NCBI RefSeq assembly: GCF_027853915.1
Contig: NZ_JAQGLA010000073.1
Location: 1 to 40,339, forward strand
Direction of reading: 5' to 3'
DNA from: Saccharopolyspora oryzae
GTDB lineage: Bacteria; Actinomycetota; Actinomycetes; Mycobacteriales; Pseudonocardiaceae
DNA: 40,339 nucleotides
Position numbers and translations under genes: made by a program. Under the pieces are notes generated by a model. It was not told the DNA's origin and searched no databases. It saw only the letters and a program-made list of their open reading frames with translations. Positions 31,322 to 38,761 of the stretch are shown here, in pieces. Numbering within the stretch: position 1 is the stretch's first letter; every line of letters starts with the position of its first letter.

Positions 31322-31927
31322 TCAGCCTGCGAGTTTGCGGAGTTCTGGGAGCAGCAGGCGGAGGGCTCGGCCTCGGTGGGAGTCCGCGTCCTTTTCCTCC
31401 GGGGAGAGTTCGGCGCTGGTTCGGGTTTCGCCTTCTGGGACGAAGATCGGGTCGTAGCCGAAGCCGTTGGTGCCGCGTTCTTCGCGGATCACCGTTCCTC
31501 GCCATTCGCCTCGGACCACGGTTTCCGCTCCGTCCGGGTGGACCAGGGCCGCTGCCGAGACGAAGGCCGCGCCGCGGCGGTCGTCGGGGACGTCCGTGAT
31601 CTGGCCGAGGAGGAGGTCCAGGTTGGCCTGGTCGTCGCCGTGCTTGCCGGACCAGCGGGCCGACAGGACGCCGGGCATGCCGTTGAGGGCGTCGACCGCG
31701 ATGCCGGAGTCGTCGGCGATCGCCGGGAGGCCGGTGGCCTTCGCCGCGTCCGCCGCCTTCGCGATCGCGTTCTCCTCGAACGTCGCGCCGGTTTCCGGGG
31801 CTTCCGGGAACTCGGGGACGTCCGCCAGGCCGATGACCTCGACGCCGGTCACGCCCTCGGCTTCGAGGATTCGGCGCAGTTCCACCAGCTTCTTCTGGTT
31901 GCGGGTGGCCAGCAGGACGCGGCTCAT
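31322..31927 (-). CDS. rdgB: RdgB/Ham1 XTP/dITP pyrophosphatase
   Basis: 201 residues. Hydrolyses non-canonical purine triphosphates (dITP, XTP) to monophosphates and so keeps them out of DNA. The N-terminus MSRVLLATRNQKKLVELRRI is the substrate loop; TFEENAIAKAADAAKATGLP, IADDSGIAVDALNGMPGV, SARWSGKHGDD and GTNGFGYDPIFVPEG are the family's blocks including metal-binding Glu/Asp. The ATG overlaps the rph stop by four bases, the standard actinobacterial rph-rdgB operon. Confidence 0.97.
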   Translation of the reverse strand: MSRVLLATRNQKKLVELRRILEAEGVTGVEVIGLADVPEFPEAPETGATFEENAIAKAADAAKATGLPAIADDSGIAVDALNGMPGVLSARWSGKHGDDQANLDLLLGQITDVPDDRRGAAFVSAAALVHPDGAETVVRGEWRGTVIREERGTNGFGYDPIFVPEGETRTSAELSPEEKDADSHRGRALRLLLPELRKLAG

Positions 31928-32679
31928 GCCTTGCTCCCCGGCAGCTCGCCCGGGTACGGGGCGGCCAGCGCGTCGGCCTGGATCTCGGCGAGCTTCGCGC
32001 AGCCGTCCAGCGCGAAGTCGATCATCTTGTCCATCGTGGACCGGGTGTAGGTGGCGCCCTCGCCGGTGCCCTGCACCTCCACCAGGGTGCCGTGGTCGGT
32101 GGCGACCACGTTCATGTCCACCTCGGCGCGCGAATCCTCCTCGTAGGGCAGGTCCAGGCGCACCCGGCCGTCCACCACGCCCACGCTGATCGCGGAGATC
32201 GAGCAGGACAGCGGCTTCGGGTCGGACAGCCGACCGGCAGCGCCCAGCCAGGTCACCGCGTCCGCCAGCGCCACGTACGCGCCGGTGATCGCAGCCGTGC
32301 GGGTCCCGCCGTCCGCCTGGATCACGTCGCAGTCCAGCGCGATGGTGTTCTCGCCCAGCGCCGCCATGTCGATGCAGGCGCGCAGGGAGCGGCCGATCAA
32401 CCGGCTGATCTCGTGGGTGCGGCCGCCGATGCGGCCCTTCACCGATTCCCGGGGGCTGCGCGTGTTCGTCGACGACGGCAGCATCGCGTACTCCGCGGTC
32501 ACCCAGCCCAGCCCGGAGCCGGTCCGCCAGCGGGGGACGCCCTCCTGGACGCTGGCCGCGCACAGAACTCGCGTCCGGCCGAACTCGACCAGAACCGAAC
32601 CTGCCGGCCAGTCCTGGTATCCGCGTGTGATCCGCACCTCTCGGAGCTGGTCGTCGCTCCGCCCATCCGCTCGTGCCAC
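31924..32679 (-). CDS. rph: Ribonuclease PH
   Basis: 251 residues. Phosphorolytic 3'-5' exoribonuclease that trims tRNA precursors; works as a hexamer. LREVRITRGYQDWPAGSVLV, EFGRTRVLCAASVQEGVPRW, LPSSTNTRSPRESVKGRIGG and IQADGGTRTAAITGAYVALA are diagnostic; the GTRTA loop binds phosphate. The start is GTG with a weak GGGG ribosome site. Overlaps rdgB by ATGA. Upstream are GNAT and the MBL-fold gene on the same strand after 46 bases and a small hairpin. Confidence 0.97.
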   Translation of the reverse strand: MARADGRSDDQLREVRITRGYQDWPAGSVLVEFGRTRVLCAASVQEGVPRWRTGSGLGWVTAEYAMLPSSTNTRSPRESVKGRIGGRTHEISRLIGRSLRACIDMAALGENTIALDCDVIQADGGTRTAAITGAYVALADAVTWLGAAGRLSDPKPLSCSISAISVGVVDGRVRLDLPYEEDSRAEVDMNVVATDHGTLVEVQGTGEGATYTRSTMDKMIDFALDGCAKLAEIQADALAAPYPGELPGSKA

Positions 32680-32706
32680 GCCCCAACCCTAAGCCCGCCC
32701 CGAATC

Positions 32707-32723
32707 GCCCCTCGTCAAGGGGC
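32707..32723. terminator. Small hairpin between GNAT and rph genes
   Basis: GCCCCT / AGGGGC with a 5-base loop, just beyond the GNAT stop codon. May attenuate transcription between the two gene groups. Confidence 0.4.
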
Positions 32724-32725
32724 AG

Positions 32726-33178
32726 CTACGGCTGCCAGACGTAGCGGACGTCCGGTTCGCGCTCCTCGTTGAGCTGCCCGTCGGTGTGCTCGACCGCGAC
32801 GAAGCCGTGCCGCTCGTAGAACCGCCGGGCCGGGCCGTTGACCTGGAAGGTCCAGAGCTCCAGCCCGTCCGGGCGACGGCGTTTGGCCAGGTCCACGAGC
32901 TGATCGCCGAGTCCTCGACCGCGCTGCGGCGGATCGAGGTAGAGCTGCTCCAGCTCCGCGCCCTCGAGCACCATGAGGCCGACCACCGAGCCCTGCTCCT
33001 CGGCCACCCAGCACTCTGAGTTCGGCACCACGACGTGGGCGAACCAGCTCCGCACCTCGTCGTCGCCGTGCGCCCGGCGCACCGTCGGCAGCGCGGTGTT
33101 GAACGAGCGCAGCCAGACTTCGGCCATGTCCGCCGCGTCGGCATCGGAAGCCGGCCGGAGCACGACGTCAGATCTCAT
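32726..33178 (-). CDS. GNAT-family N-acetyltransferase
   Basis: 150 residues with the full GNAT fold. RPASDADAADMAEVWLRSFN is strand 1/helix 1; QGSVVGLMVLEGAELEQLYL strand 4; DPPQRGRGLGDQLVDLAKRR holds the acetyl-CoA pyrophosphate loop (Q-R-G-R-G-L-G); NGPARRFYERHGFVAVEHTD is the C-terminal motif. Acceptor substrate unknown. The ATG lies inside the end of the MBL-fold gene (11-base overlap), so the gene belongs to that operon; I do not recall a counterpart in this position in the mycobacterial cluster. Confidence 0.9.
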   Translation of the reverse strand: MRSDVVLRPASDADAADMAEVWLRSFNTALPTVRRAHGDDEVRSWFAHVVVPNSECWVAEEQGSVVGLMVLEGAELEQLYLDPPQRGRGLGDQLVDLAKRRRPDGLELWTFQVNGPARRFYERHGFVAVEHTDGQLNEEREPDVRYVWQP

Positions 33179-33926
33179 AGCTGCCGTCCGCGACGACCAG
33201 TTCCGCCGGTCCGTCGTAGACGGCCTCGGCTTCGGCGAGGATCGCGTCGCCGTTCGCCCACGGCACGACGTGGGTGAGCAGCAGGCGCTGAGCTCCGGCC
33301 GACTTCGCCACCTCCGCGGCTTGGCGACCCGACAGGTGCACGCCGTCCGGCGCGTCCGGGGAGTCCTCCCAAGACGCCTCGGACAGCAGGACGTCGACGT
33401 CCGCTGCGAGGTCGGTCAGCTGCGGGCACGGGCCGGTGTCGCCGGTGTAGGCCAGCACCTTGCCCTCCGCCTCGACCCGGAAGCCCCACGACTCGCACAG
33501 GTGCGCCACCGGTGTCGCCCGGACCTCGAACGGCCCGATGCGCACGGGTTCGGCCGATACCTGGACGAACTCGAACACGTCCGACAGATCCGTCACGGCC
33601 AGCTCCTCGGCGTCCGGCGCGTAGAGCGCGGCGAACCGCTGCGGGGCGTTCGCGGGCGCGATCACCGGAAGCCGACCGCCGGGCCGGTTCGGGTGGTAGC
33701 GGCGCAGCACCGCGAGCGCGCCGAAGTCCGCGCAGTGGTCCGGGTGCAGGTGGCTGAAGAACACCGCGTCCAGCGAGAACGGGTCGATGAACCGCTGCAT
33801 CGCGCCGAGCGTGCCGTTGCCCAGGTCGAGCGCGATGCGGGTGTCGCCGGACTCCAGCAAGTACCCGGATGAAGGCGAATCCGGGCCGGGAATGCTCCCG
33901 GAGCAGCCGAGGATCGTCAGCTTCAT
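33168..33926 (-). CDS. MBL-fold hydrolase, Rv1339-like cAMP phosphodiesterase
   Basis: 252 residues. The metallo-beta-lactamase fold shows the metal motif H59-L-H61-P-D63-H64 in FFSHLHPDHCADFGAL; further ligands in ATPVAHLCESWGF, YTGDTGPCPQL and LLLTHVVPWA. It resembles the RNase Z/atypical class II phosphodiesterase branch. The mycobacterial gene in the same cluster position (Rv1339, before rph) has been reported to hydrolyse cAMP, so this is the best function estimate. The ATG overlaps the murI stop (ATGA). Family certain, activity inferred by position and similarity from memory. Confidence 0.88.
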   Translation of the reverse strand: MKLTILGCSGSIPGPDSPSSGYLLESGDTRIALDLGNGTLGAMQRFIDPFSLDAVFFSHLHPDHCADFGALAVLRRYHPNRPGGRLPVIAPANAPQRFAALYAPDAEELAVTDLSDVFEFVQVSAEPVRIGPFEVRATPVAHLCESWGFRVEAEGKVLAYTGDTGPCPQLTDLAADVDVLLSEASWEDSPDAPDGVHLSGRQAAEVAKSAGAQRLLLTHVVPWANGDAILAEAEAVYDGPAELVVADGSYEI

Positions 33927-34738
33927 GCGGTCGAGCTTGACATGACGAGCGGCCGAACGGCATCGGCCGCGAGCGCCGGTCCGAGGAACCGGGCGGCCAA
34001 CCGGGCGAACCGGTCAGGGGCCCCGGTGGCGTGGAACGCGTGCTCGGGCACCGCGTCCGGGCCTGCGAGCAGGTCGTTCTCGGTCAGCACCCGCACCACG
34101 TCCTTGGCGGTCTCCTCCGCGCTGGAGACCAGCGTCACCTGGTCCCCCATCGCGATCTGGAGCACACCGGTGAGCAGCGGGTAGTGCGTGCAGCCGAGCA
34201 CCACCGTGTCGACGTCGGCCTGCTGCAGCGGGTCGAGGTAGCTCTGCGCGAGACCGAGGATCTGCCGACCGGTGGTGATGCCGCGCTCGACGAACTCCAC
34301 GAACCGCGGGCAGGCCACCGTGGTCAGCTCGATGTCCGGGGCCGCGGTGAACGCGTCGTCGTAGGCGCGGGAGCGGATGGTCGCCTTGGTGCCGATCACG
34401 CCGATGCGCCGGTTGCGCGTGGTCGCCACCGCGCGCCGCGTCGCGGGCATGATGACCTCGACCACCGGGATCGAGTAGCGCTCGCGGGCGTCGCGCAGGC
34501 AGGCCGCGGACGCGGTGTTGCAGGCCAGCACCAGGGCTTTCACCCCGTCCTCGACGAGCGAGTCGGTGATGGCCAGGGTGCGGGCGCGGATCTCGGCGAG
34601 CGGCATCGGGCCGTAGGGCGCGTTGGCGGTGTCGCCGACGTAGTGCACGGTTTCGCCGGGCAGCTGATCCATGATCGCGCGGGTCACGGTCAGCCCGCCG
34701 ACGCCGGAGTCGAAGATCCCGATCGGGGCGTCAGTCAC
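33923..34738 (-). CDS. murI: Glutamate racemase
   Basis: 271 residues. Interconverts L- and D-glutamate, supplying D-Glu to peptidoglycan. The two catalytic cysteines are Cys73 (LACNTASAA) and Cys183 (VLGCTHYPLL). GIFDSGVGGLTV and HYVGDTANAPYGP are the N-terminal signature. The GTG start overlaps the rhomboid stop (GTGA) and the stop overlaps the next ATG, so three genes are tightly coupled. Length normal for the family. Confidence 0.97.
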   Translation of the reverse strand: MTDAPIGIFDSGVGGLTVTRAIMDQLPGETVHYVGDTANAPYGPMPLAEIRARTLAITDSLVEDGVKALVLACNTASAACLRDARERYSIPVVEVIMPATRRAVATTRNRRIGVIGTKATIRSRAYDDAFTAAPDIELTTVACPRFVEFVERGITTGRQILGLAQSYLDPLQQADVDTVVLGCTHYPLLTGVLQIAMGDQVTLVSSAEETAKDVVRVLTENDLLAGPDAVPEHAFHATGAPDRFARLAARFLGPALAADAVRPLVMSSSTA

Positions 34739-35364
34739 CCGGCAAGTGTGCCAGGCCCACCGCTGGTGACCTGCGACCGAGTGCTGCGGCCCACCAACCA
34801 GGCGGCCAGGAAACCGGCGATCGCGCCGAACAGGTGGCCCTCCCAGGAGATGTTCGGCGTGCCGGGCAGCACGCCCCACAGCATGCCGCCCCAGTAGAAG
34901 AACAGCACGGCGGCGACCAGGATCTGCGCGATGCTGCGCTGGAAGAAGCCGCGCACCAGCAGGAACACCATCCAGCCGAAGATCACCCCGGACATGCCGA
35001 TGTGCACGGCGGGTGCGCCGAACAGCCAGGTGCCGAGGCCGCCGATGATCCAGATGGTCGCGGTCACCGCGAGGAACTGCCCCACCCCGCCGGCGAGCAC
35101 CAGCCAGCCGAGCACCAGGAACGGCAGGGTGTTGGCCCACAGGTGATCCCAACCCGCGTGCAGCAGCGGGGACCACAAAATCCCCTCCAGGCCGCTCACC
35201 GACCGCGGAAAGATGCCGTGGTTCTCCAGGTTCGTCAGCGGGTTGACCTGGTCGTAGAACTCGATGCCGTAGAGCACCGCGGTGGCGATGAGCATGCCCA
35301 CCGCTGCGCCCAGCGGGTTCGGGGGCAGCACGCGCGGGCGAGGACGATCAGGCAGCCGGTTCAC
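34735..35364 (-). CDS. Rhomboid-family intramembrane serine protease
   Basis: 209 residues with six hydrophobic segments. LLHAGWDHLWANTLPFLVLG is the conserved H-x-x-x-N loop/helix 2 region; catalytic Ser125 lies in HIGMSGVIFGW (usually G-x-S-G) and His177 in WEGHLFGAIAG. Cleaves transmembrane segments of membrane proteins in the lipid bilayer. The start is GTG. Matches the position of Rv1337 in the mycobacterial cluster. Substrates unknown. It is first in the rhomboid-murI-MBL-GNAT unit and is divergent from the SMP-30-like gene over 217 bases without a further gene. Confidence 0.93.
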   Translation of the reverse strand: MNRLPDRPRPRVLPPNPLGAAVGMLIATAVLYGIEFYDQVNPLTNLENHGIFPRSVSGLEGILWSPLLHAGWDHLWANTLPFLVLGWLVLAGGVGQFLAVTATIWIIGGLGTWLFGAPAVHIGMSGVIFGWMVFLLVRGFFQRSIAQILVAAVLFFYWGGMLWGVLPGTPNISWEGHLFGAIAGFLAAWLVGRSTRSQVTSGGPGTLAG

Positions 35365-35581
35365 AACTCGAGGCTACGCGGAGCACCCCTCCGCGGTCTC
35401 GGGGTTCGCCCTGAGATTCGGACGTTTTGCACCCACGCCTCCGGTGGCCCTTCCGCGTGGACTCCGGGTGCTCGACTTGATGTGCGCCAGATCAAATGCG
35501 GGCTCTTGCCCGACCCCAAGATCAACAGGTGGGCCGCGCGATAGGGTCCTGCATCGTTGCGTTCCGGACGAAGGGCTTCAC

Positions 35582-36406
35582 GTGCAGGTCGAGTTAGCAG
35601 TGCCAGCGGCGGCGCGTTCCGGACGGGCACCCACGTGGGACATCGGCACCGACACCCTGCTGTGGACCGATCCGCCGACGCGCAGCGCGCACCGCTTCGT
35701 CCCCGGTCGCACCGATCACGCGATGGAACTGCCGCAGCAGGTCAGCGCGGCGAAGACGCGCAGCCACGGCGGCCTGGCGATGCACCTGGACGAGGGCATC
35801 GCCCTGTTCGACTCCACCGGTTCGCAGCGGACCTGGCTGATCTACTGGGCGCGCGAGGGCGCCGAGGCGGGCGCGACGATGATCGACGCCAAGGGCCGGT
35901 TGTGGGCGACGACGCTGGGCGAAGGCGGCTGGCTGGTCCGGGTCACCGGTGAAGGCTCGGCGCACATCGCGCTCAAGGACCTGCCCGCGGGCAACGGCAT
36001 CGCCTGGAGCCCGGACAACACCCGCATGTACCTGTCCGACGGCGCAGCCCGGCGCGTCGACGTCCTGGACTTCGACCTGACCACCGGTGACTGCACCAAC
36101 CGCCGCCCGCTGTTCGAGGTCGACGGCGAACCCGGCGGCCTGGCGGTGGACGCCTCCGGGCACCTCTGGCTCACCGTCCGCGACCGCGGCGAGCTCCGCT
36201 GCTACACCCCCGCCGGTGACCTGGACCGGACGATCCCGCTCCCGGCCCAGCGCCCGACGGACTGCTGCTTCGGCGGCCCGGACCTGACGAGGCTCTACAT
36301 CACCACCGCGACCGACGAGGTCTCCGAGCCCGCCGAAGCCGACGGCTCGATCCTCGTCATCCCGAACCTCGCAACGGGCGTCCGCCCCTACTCCTTCGCC
36401 GGCTGA
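35582..36406 (+). CDS. SMP-30/gluconolactonase-like protein lacking metal ligands
   Basis: 274 residues of six-bladed beta-propeller type. Family marks: DTLLWTDPPTRSAHRF, IDAKGRLWATTLGEGGWLVR, LPAGNGIAWSPDNTRMYLSD, GGLAVDASGHLWLTVRDRGE, RPTDCCFGGPDLTRLYITTA. Normal members hold a metal with Glu (in G-E-x-P-x-W), Asn (in G-N-G-I-A-W) and Asp (in x-P-D-G-x). Here the first is Arg15 (SGRAPTW) and the third is Gly185 (EPGGLAVD); only Asn138 is kept. Lactonase activity is therefore doubtful. GTG start with GAAGGG before it. The only plus-strand gene inside the conserved Rv1333-Rv1341-like block; flanked on its 3' side by two palindromic elements. Confidence 0.88.
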   Translation: MQVELAVPAAARSGRAPTWDIGTDTLLWTDPPTRSAHRFVPGRTDHAMELPQQVSAAKTRSHGGLAMHLDEGIALFDSTGSQRTWLIYWAREGAEAGATMIDAKGRLWATTLGEGGWLVRVTGEGSAHIALKDLPAGNGIAWSPDNTRMYLSDGAARRVDVLDFDLTTGDCTNRRPLFEVDGEPGGLAVDASGHLWLTVRDRGELRCYTPAGDLDRTIPLPAQRPTDCCFGGPDLTRLYITTATDEVSEPAEADGSILVIPNLATGVRPYSFAG

Positions 36407-36410
36407 CCCA

Positions 36411-36472
36411 GGTCTCACCGCAAATTCAATGGAAATCGAACGTCCAATTTCCATTGAATTTGCGGTGAGACC
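36411..36472. repeat. Dispersed palindrome, family A copy 2
   Basis: Perfect 26-base arms with a 10-base centre (CGAACGTCCA). It includes AATTCAATGGAAATCGAACG and its complement, sharing core with 17701-17752. It begins five bases after the SMP-30-like stop codon and can act as a terminator, but sequence conservation with other copies suggests a repeat. Confidence 0.8.
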
Positions 36473-36500
36473 CCGGCCGAGCGACGTCCTGTCGGGACCA

Positions 36501-36536
36501 CAGTTTCAATTGAAACTGTAAATCTCCAGCTGGAGA
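36501..36536. repeat. Two adjacent perfect palindromes
   Basis: CAGTTTCAATTGAAACTG (18 bases, 36501-36518) and TCTCCAGCTGGAGA (14 bases, 36523-36536) lie between the family A repeat and the cysM stop codon. They contain no spacer, so would form tight hairpins or protein-binding sites rather than ordinary terminators. The first shares TTTCAAT with family A. Confidence 0.6.
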
Positions 36537-36540
36537 CGGA

Positions 36541-37491
36541 TCAGGCCCAGAGCTGGCCTTCGAGGCGTTGGGCGGCTTCGTCGAGGGTGCCGCTGTAGGC
36601 GCCGGTGGAGAGGTACTTCCAGCCGGCGTCGGCGACGACGAAGGCGATGTCCGCGGATTCGCCTTCGGCCGCCGCCTTCTCCGCGATCGTCAGCGCCGCG
36701 TGGAGGACGCCGCCGGTGGAGATGCCGGCGAAGATGCCCTCGGCCTCCAGCAGCTGGCGGGTGCGGCGCAGGGCGTCGTAGGAGCCGACCGAGAAGCGGC
36801 GGGTCAGGACCTCGGCGTCGTAGAGCTCCGGGACGAAGCCCTCGTCGAGGTTGCGCAGGCCGTAGACCAGTTCGCCGTAGCGCGGTTCGGCCGCGACGAT
36901 CTGCACGTCGGGCTTCTGCTGGCGCAGGTAGCGGCCGACGCCGACCAGGGTTCCGGTGGTGCCCAGACCGGCCACGAAGTGGGTGACGGTCGGCAGGTCG
37001 CGGAGGATCTCCGGCCCGGTGGTGGTGAAGTGCGCGTCGGCGTTGGCCGGGTTGCCGTACTGGTAGAGCATCACCCAGTCCGGGTTCTGCTCGGCCAGGT
37101 CCTTGGCCATCGCCACCGCCTGGTTGGAGCCGCCGGCCGCGGGCGAGGAGATGATCCGCGCACCGTAGGCCTGCAGCAGCTGGCGGCGCTCCTCGGAGGT
37201 GTTCTCCGGCATCACGCAGACCAGGCCGTAGCCCTTGAGCTTGGCCGCCATGGCCAGCGAGATCCCGGTGTTGCCCGAGGTGGGCTCCAGGATCGTGCAG
37301 CCGTGGGTGAGGCGGCCTTCCTTCTCGGCGGCTTCGATCATGGCCAGCGCCGGGCGGTCCTTGATCGAACCGGTCGGGTTCCGGTCCTCCAGCTTGGCCC
37401 ACAGCCGGACGTCCGGAGCCGGCGACAGGTGGGGCAACCCCACCAGAGGCGTGTCACCGAGCGCGTCCAGCAACGAGTCGTAACGAGCCAC
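36541..37491 (-). CDS. cysM: CysM, CysO-dependent O-phosphoserine sulfhydrylase
   Basis: 316 residues. A PLP enzyme that in actinobacteria joins O-phosphoserine with the sulfur of CysO thiocarboxylate to give CysO-cysteine. PLP Lys44 is in NPTGSIKDRPALAM; LEPTSGNTGISLAMA binds substrate; GLGTTGTLVGVGRY holds the PLP phosphate; the Arg in VYGLRNLDEGFVP corresponds to the O-phosphoserine-selecting Arg of the mycobacterial enzyme. GTG start with TAGGAG upstream. The partner genes cysO and mec lie upstream on the same strand, though separated from cysM by an unusual 370-base spacer. Confidence 0.95.
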   Translation of the reverse strand: MARYDSLLDALGDTPLVGLPHLSPAPDVRLWAKLEDRNPTGSIKDRPALAMIEAAEKEGRLTHGCTILEPTSGNTGISLAMAAKLKGYGLVCVMPENTSEERRQLLQAYGARIISSPAAGGSNQAVAMAKDLAEQNPDWVMLYQYGNPANADAHFTTTGPEILRDLPTVTHFVAGLGTTGTLVGVGRYLRQQKPDVQIVAAEPRYGELVYGLRNLDEGFVPELYDAEVLTRRFSVGSYDALRRTRQLLEAEGIFAGISTGGVLHAALTIAEKAAAEGESADIAFVVADAGWKYLSTGAYSGTLDEAAQRLEGQLWA

Positions 37492-37860
37492 GGTGCATCT
37501 CCTACTCACCGCAAGAAGAACAGTTCCTACGTCCAAGCGTGAGGCCTCGACGGCTGTAGCAAAAGTCGCGAGGCACGCTCACAAGTCCGCGACGTCGGGC
37601 AAGCGGCGAAGCCGCTTTCGGCGGTAAGCAGCTACCGCGAAGAACGACTGGCACCGGCCGGCGAGGGTCGCATGCGCCGCCAGGCGCATAGCCCACCCTC
37701 GCAACTCGCACCGCCGCGGGTTCTCAGACGTCGCCTGGCGAGGACAGCCCGTTTGCCTTGTATTGGACATACATAAAAACGGGATCCCGCAGCCAGGCGG
37801 CGTCTGAGGTTCCGCTACTTGCACCGCCCAGCAAGGCGGGTGCAACCAATTACCGAGAAC
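37492..37860 (-). other. Hairpin-dense 370-base spacer, possible structured RNA
   Basis: Between cysO and cysM. At least six stems are visible: GTCGCG/CGCGAC (37565-37593); AAGCGGC/GCCGCTT (37601-37617); GCGGTA/TACCGC (37621-37638); GCGAGGGT/ACCCTCGC enclosing ATGCGCC/GGCGCAT (37661-37702); a 17-base stem with one mismatch at 37723-37739/37792-37808 enclosing CCCGTTT/AAACGGG and then TGTAT/ATACA; and TTGCACC-GCC/GGC-GGTGCAA (37819-37845). Most of the sequence is in some stem. GC content falls around 37750-37780. It may be a processed RNA, a repeat element, or an attenuator. No protein is visible. Confidence 0.7.
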
Positions 37861-38136
37861 TCACATGCCGCCGGCGACCGCGGGGAGGATCGTGACGTTG
37901 TCGCCGTCGGAGACCTTGGCCTCGAGGCCGCCGGCGAAGCGGACGTCCTCGTCGTTGACGTAGACGTTGACGAAGCGGTGGAGGTTGCCCTCCTTGACCA
38001 GGCGGTCCTTCAGGCCGTTGTAGTTGCCGTCGAGGTCGTTGATGACCTCGGCGACGGTGCCGCCCTCGGCCTGGACCGACTTCTCGCCACCGGTGTGGGT
38101 GCGCAGGATGGTGGGGATCGAAACCTTGACTGCCAT
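37861..38136 (-). CDS. cysO: CysO, ThiS/MoaD-fold sulfur-carrier protein
   Basis: 91 residues with the ubiquitin-like fold of small sulfur carriers. VSIPTILRTHTGGEKSVQAE, NLHRFVNVYVNDEDVRFAGG and DGDNVTILPAVAGG match the mycobacterial CysO. The C-terminal Gly-Gly would be adenylated and turned into thiocarboxylate, and delivered to CysM. Here a Met follows the diglycine (AVAGGM then stop), so the carrier needs trimming before use; the neighbouring JAMM protease Mec is the obvious candidate. The ATG follows an AGGTTTTCC leader. 72 bases after mec; part of the cysteine route independent of O-acetylserine. Confidence 0.95.
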   Translation of the reverse strand: MAVKVSIPTILRTHTGGEKSVQAEGGTVAEVINDLDGNYNGLKDRLVKEGNLHRFVNVYVNDEDVRFAGGLEAKVSDGDNVTILPAVAGGM

Positions 38137-38208
38137 GGGAAAACCTCCATGTCCACAGAGGACTACATAGGGATGCGGGGACGCGAGCACCAGCGGAATG
38201 ACCGCGGT

Positions 38209-38673
38209 TCAGCCGCGGTCGGGGACCTCGTCGGCGCCGGTGTGGGCGAACATGTACGACTCCACGACCTCCACCGGTTCCTCGGTGACCTCGCCGTCGA
38301 GGATCCGGTAGGAACGCAGCTCATGGGTCTCAGGGTCCCTGGTGGACACGAGCACGTAGTGCGCGTTGGGCTCCGAGGCGTAGGAGACGTCGGTGCGCGA
38401 CGGATAGGCCTCGGTCGAGGTGTGCGAGTGGTAGATGACCACCGGCTCCTCGTCGTTGGCGTCCATCTCCCGCCACACCTTCAGCTGTTCACCGGAGTCG
38501 AACCGGTAGAAGGTGGGCGAGCGCTCGGCGTTGATCATCTCGACCAAGCGTTCCGGGCGGTCCGACCCTTCCGGACCGGCAATCACACCGCACGCCTCGT
38601 CCGGGTGGTCCCGTCGGGCATGCGCGACCATCGCATCCACGAGGTCGCGTCGGATCACCAGCACAGCAACCAT
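38209..38673 (-). CDS. mec: Mec, JAMM-type protease of the CysO pathway
   Basis: 154 residues with a complete JAMM/MPN+ zinc motif: Glu26 (DEACGVIAG), His82-x-His84, then Ser92 and Asp95 in YHSHTSTEAYPSRTDVSYAS. In mycobacteria Mec cleaves cysteine from CysO-cysteine, regenerating the carrier. Here it could also remove the Met that follows CysO's diglycine. No clear ribosome site precedes the ATG, and CACCTATTAGGATG runs straight into it, so a leaderless transcript from a TATTAGGAT -10-like sequence is possible. Upstream by 88 bases is the S58 peptidase gene. Confidence 0.95.
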   Translation of the reverse strand: MVAVLVIRRDLVDAMVAHARRDHPDEACGVIAGPEGSDRPERLVEMINAERSPTFYRFDSGEQLKVWREMDANDEEPVVIYHSHTSTEAYPSRTDVSYASEPNAHYVLVSTRDPETHELRSYRILDGEVTEEPVEVVESYMFAHTGADEVPDRG

Positions 38674-38761
38674 CCTAATAGGTGGAGCACCTCGCTCCCA
38701 CGATGTGGAATCGCGGTCGCGGATGCGGCTTTCGTCGGGCGAAACGTAGGTCCACGATGAT

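Noticed and set aside
37565..37845. CRISPR-like array in the cysO-cysM spacer
   Set aside because: The stems differ from each other, and there are no equally spaced direct repeats or cas genes.
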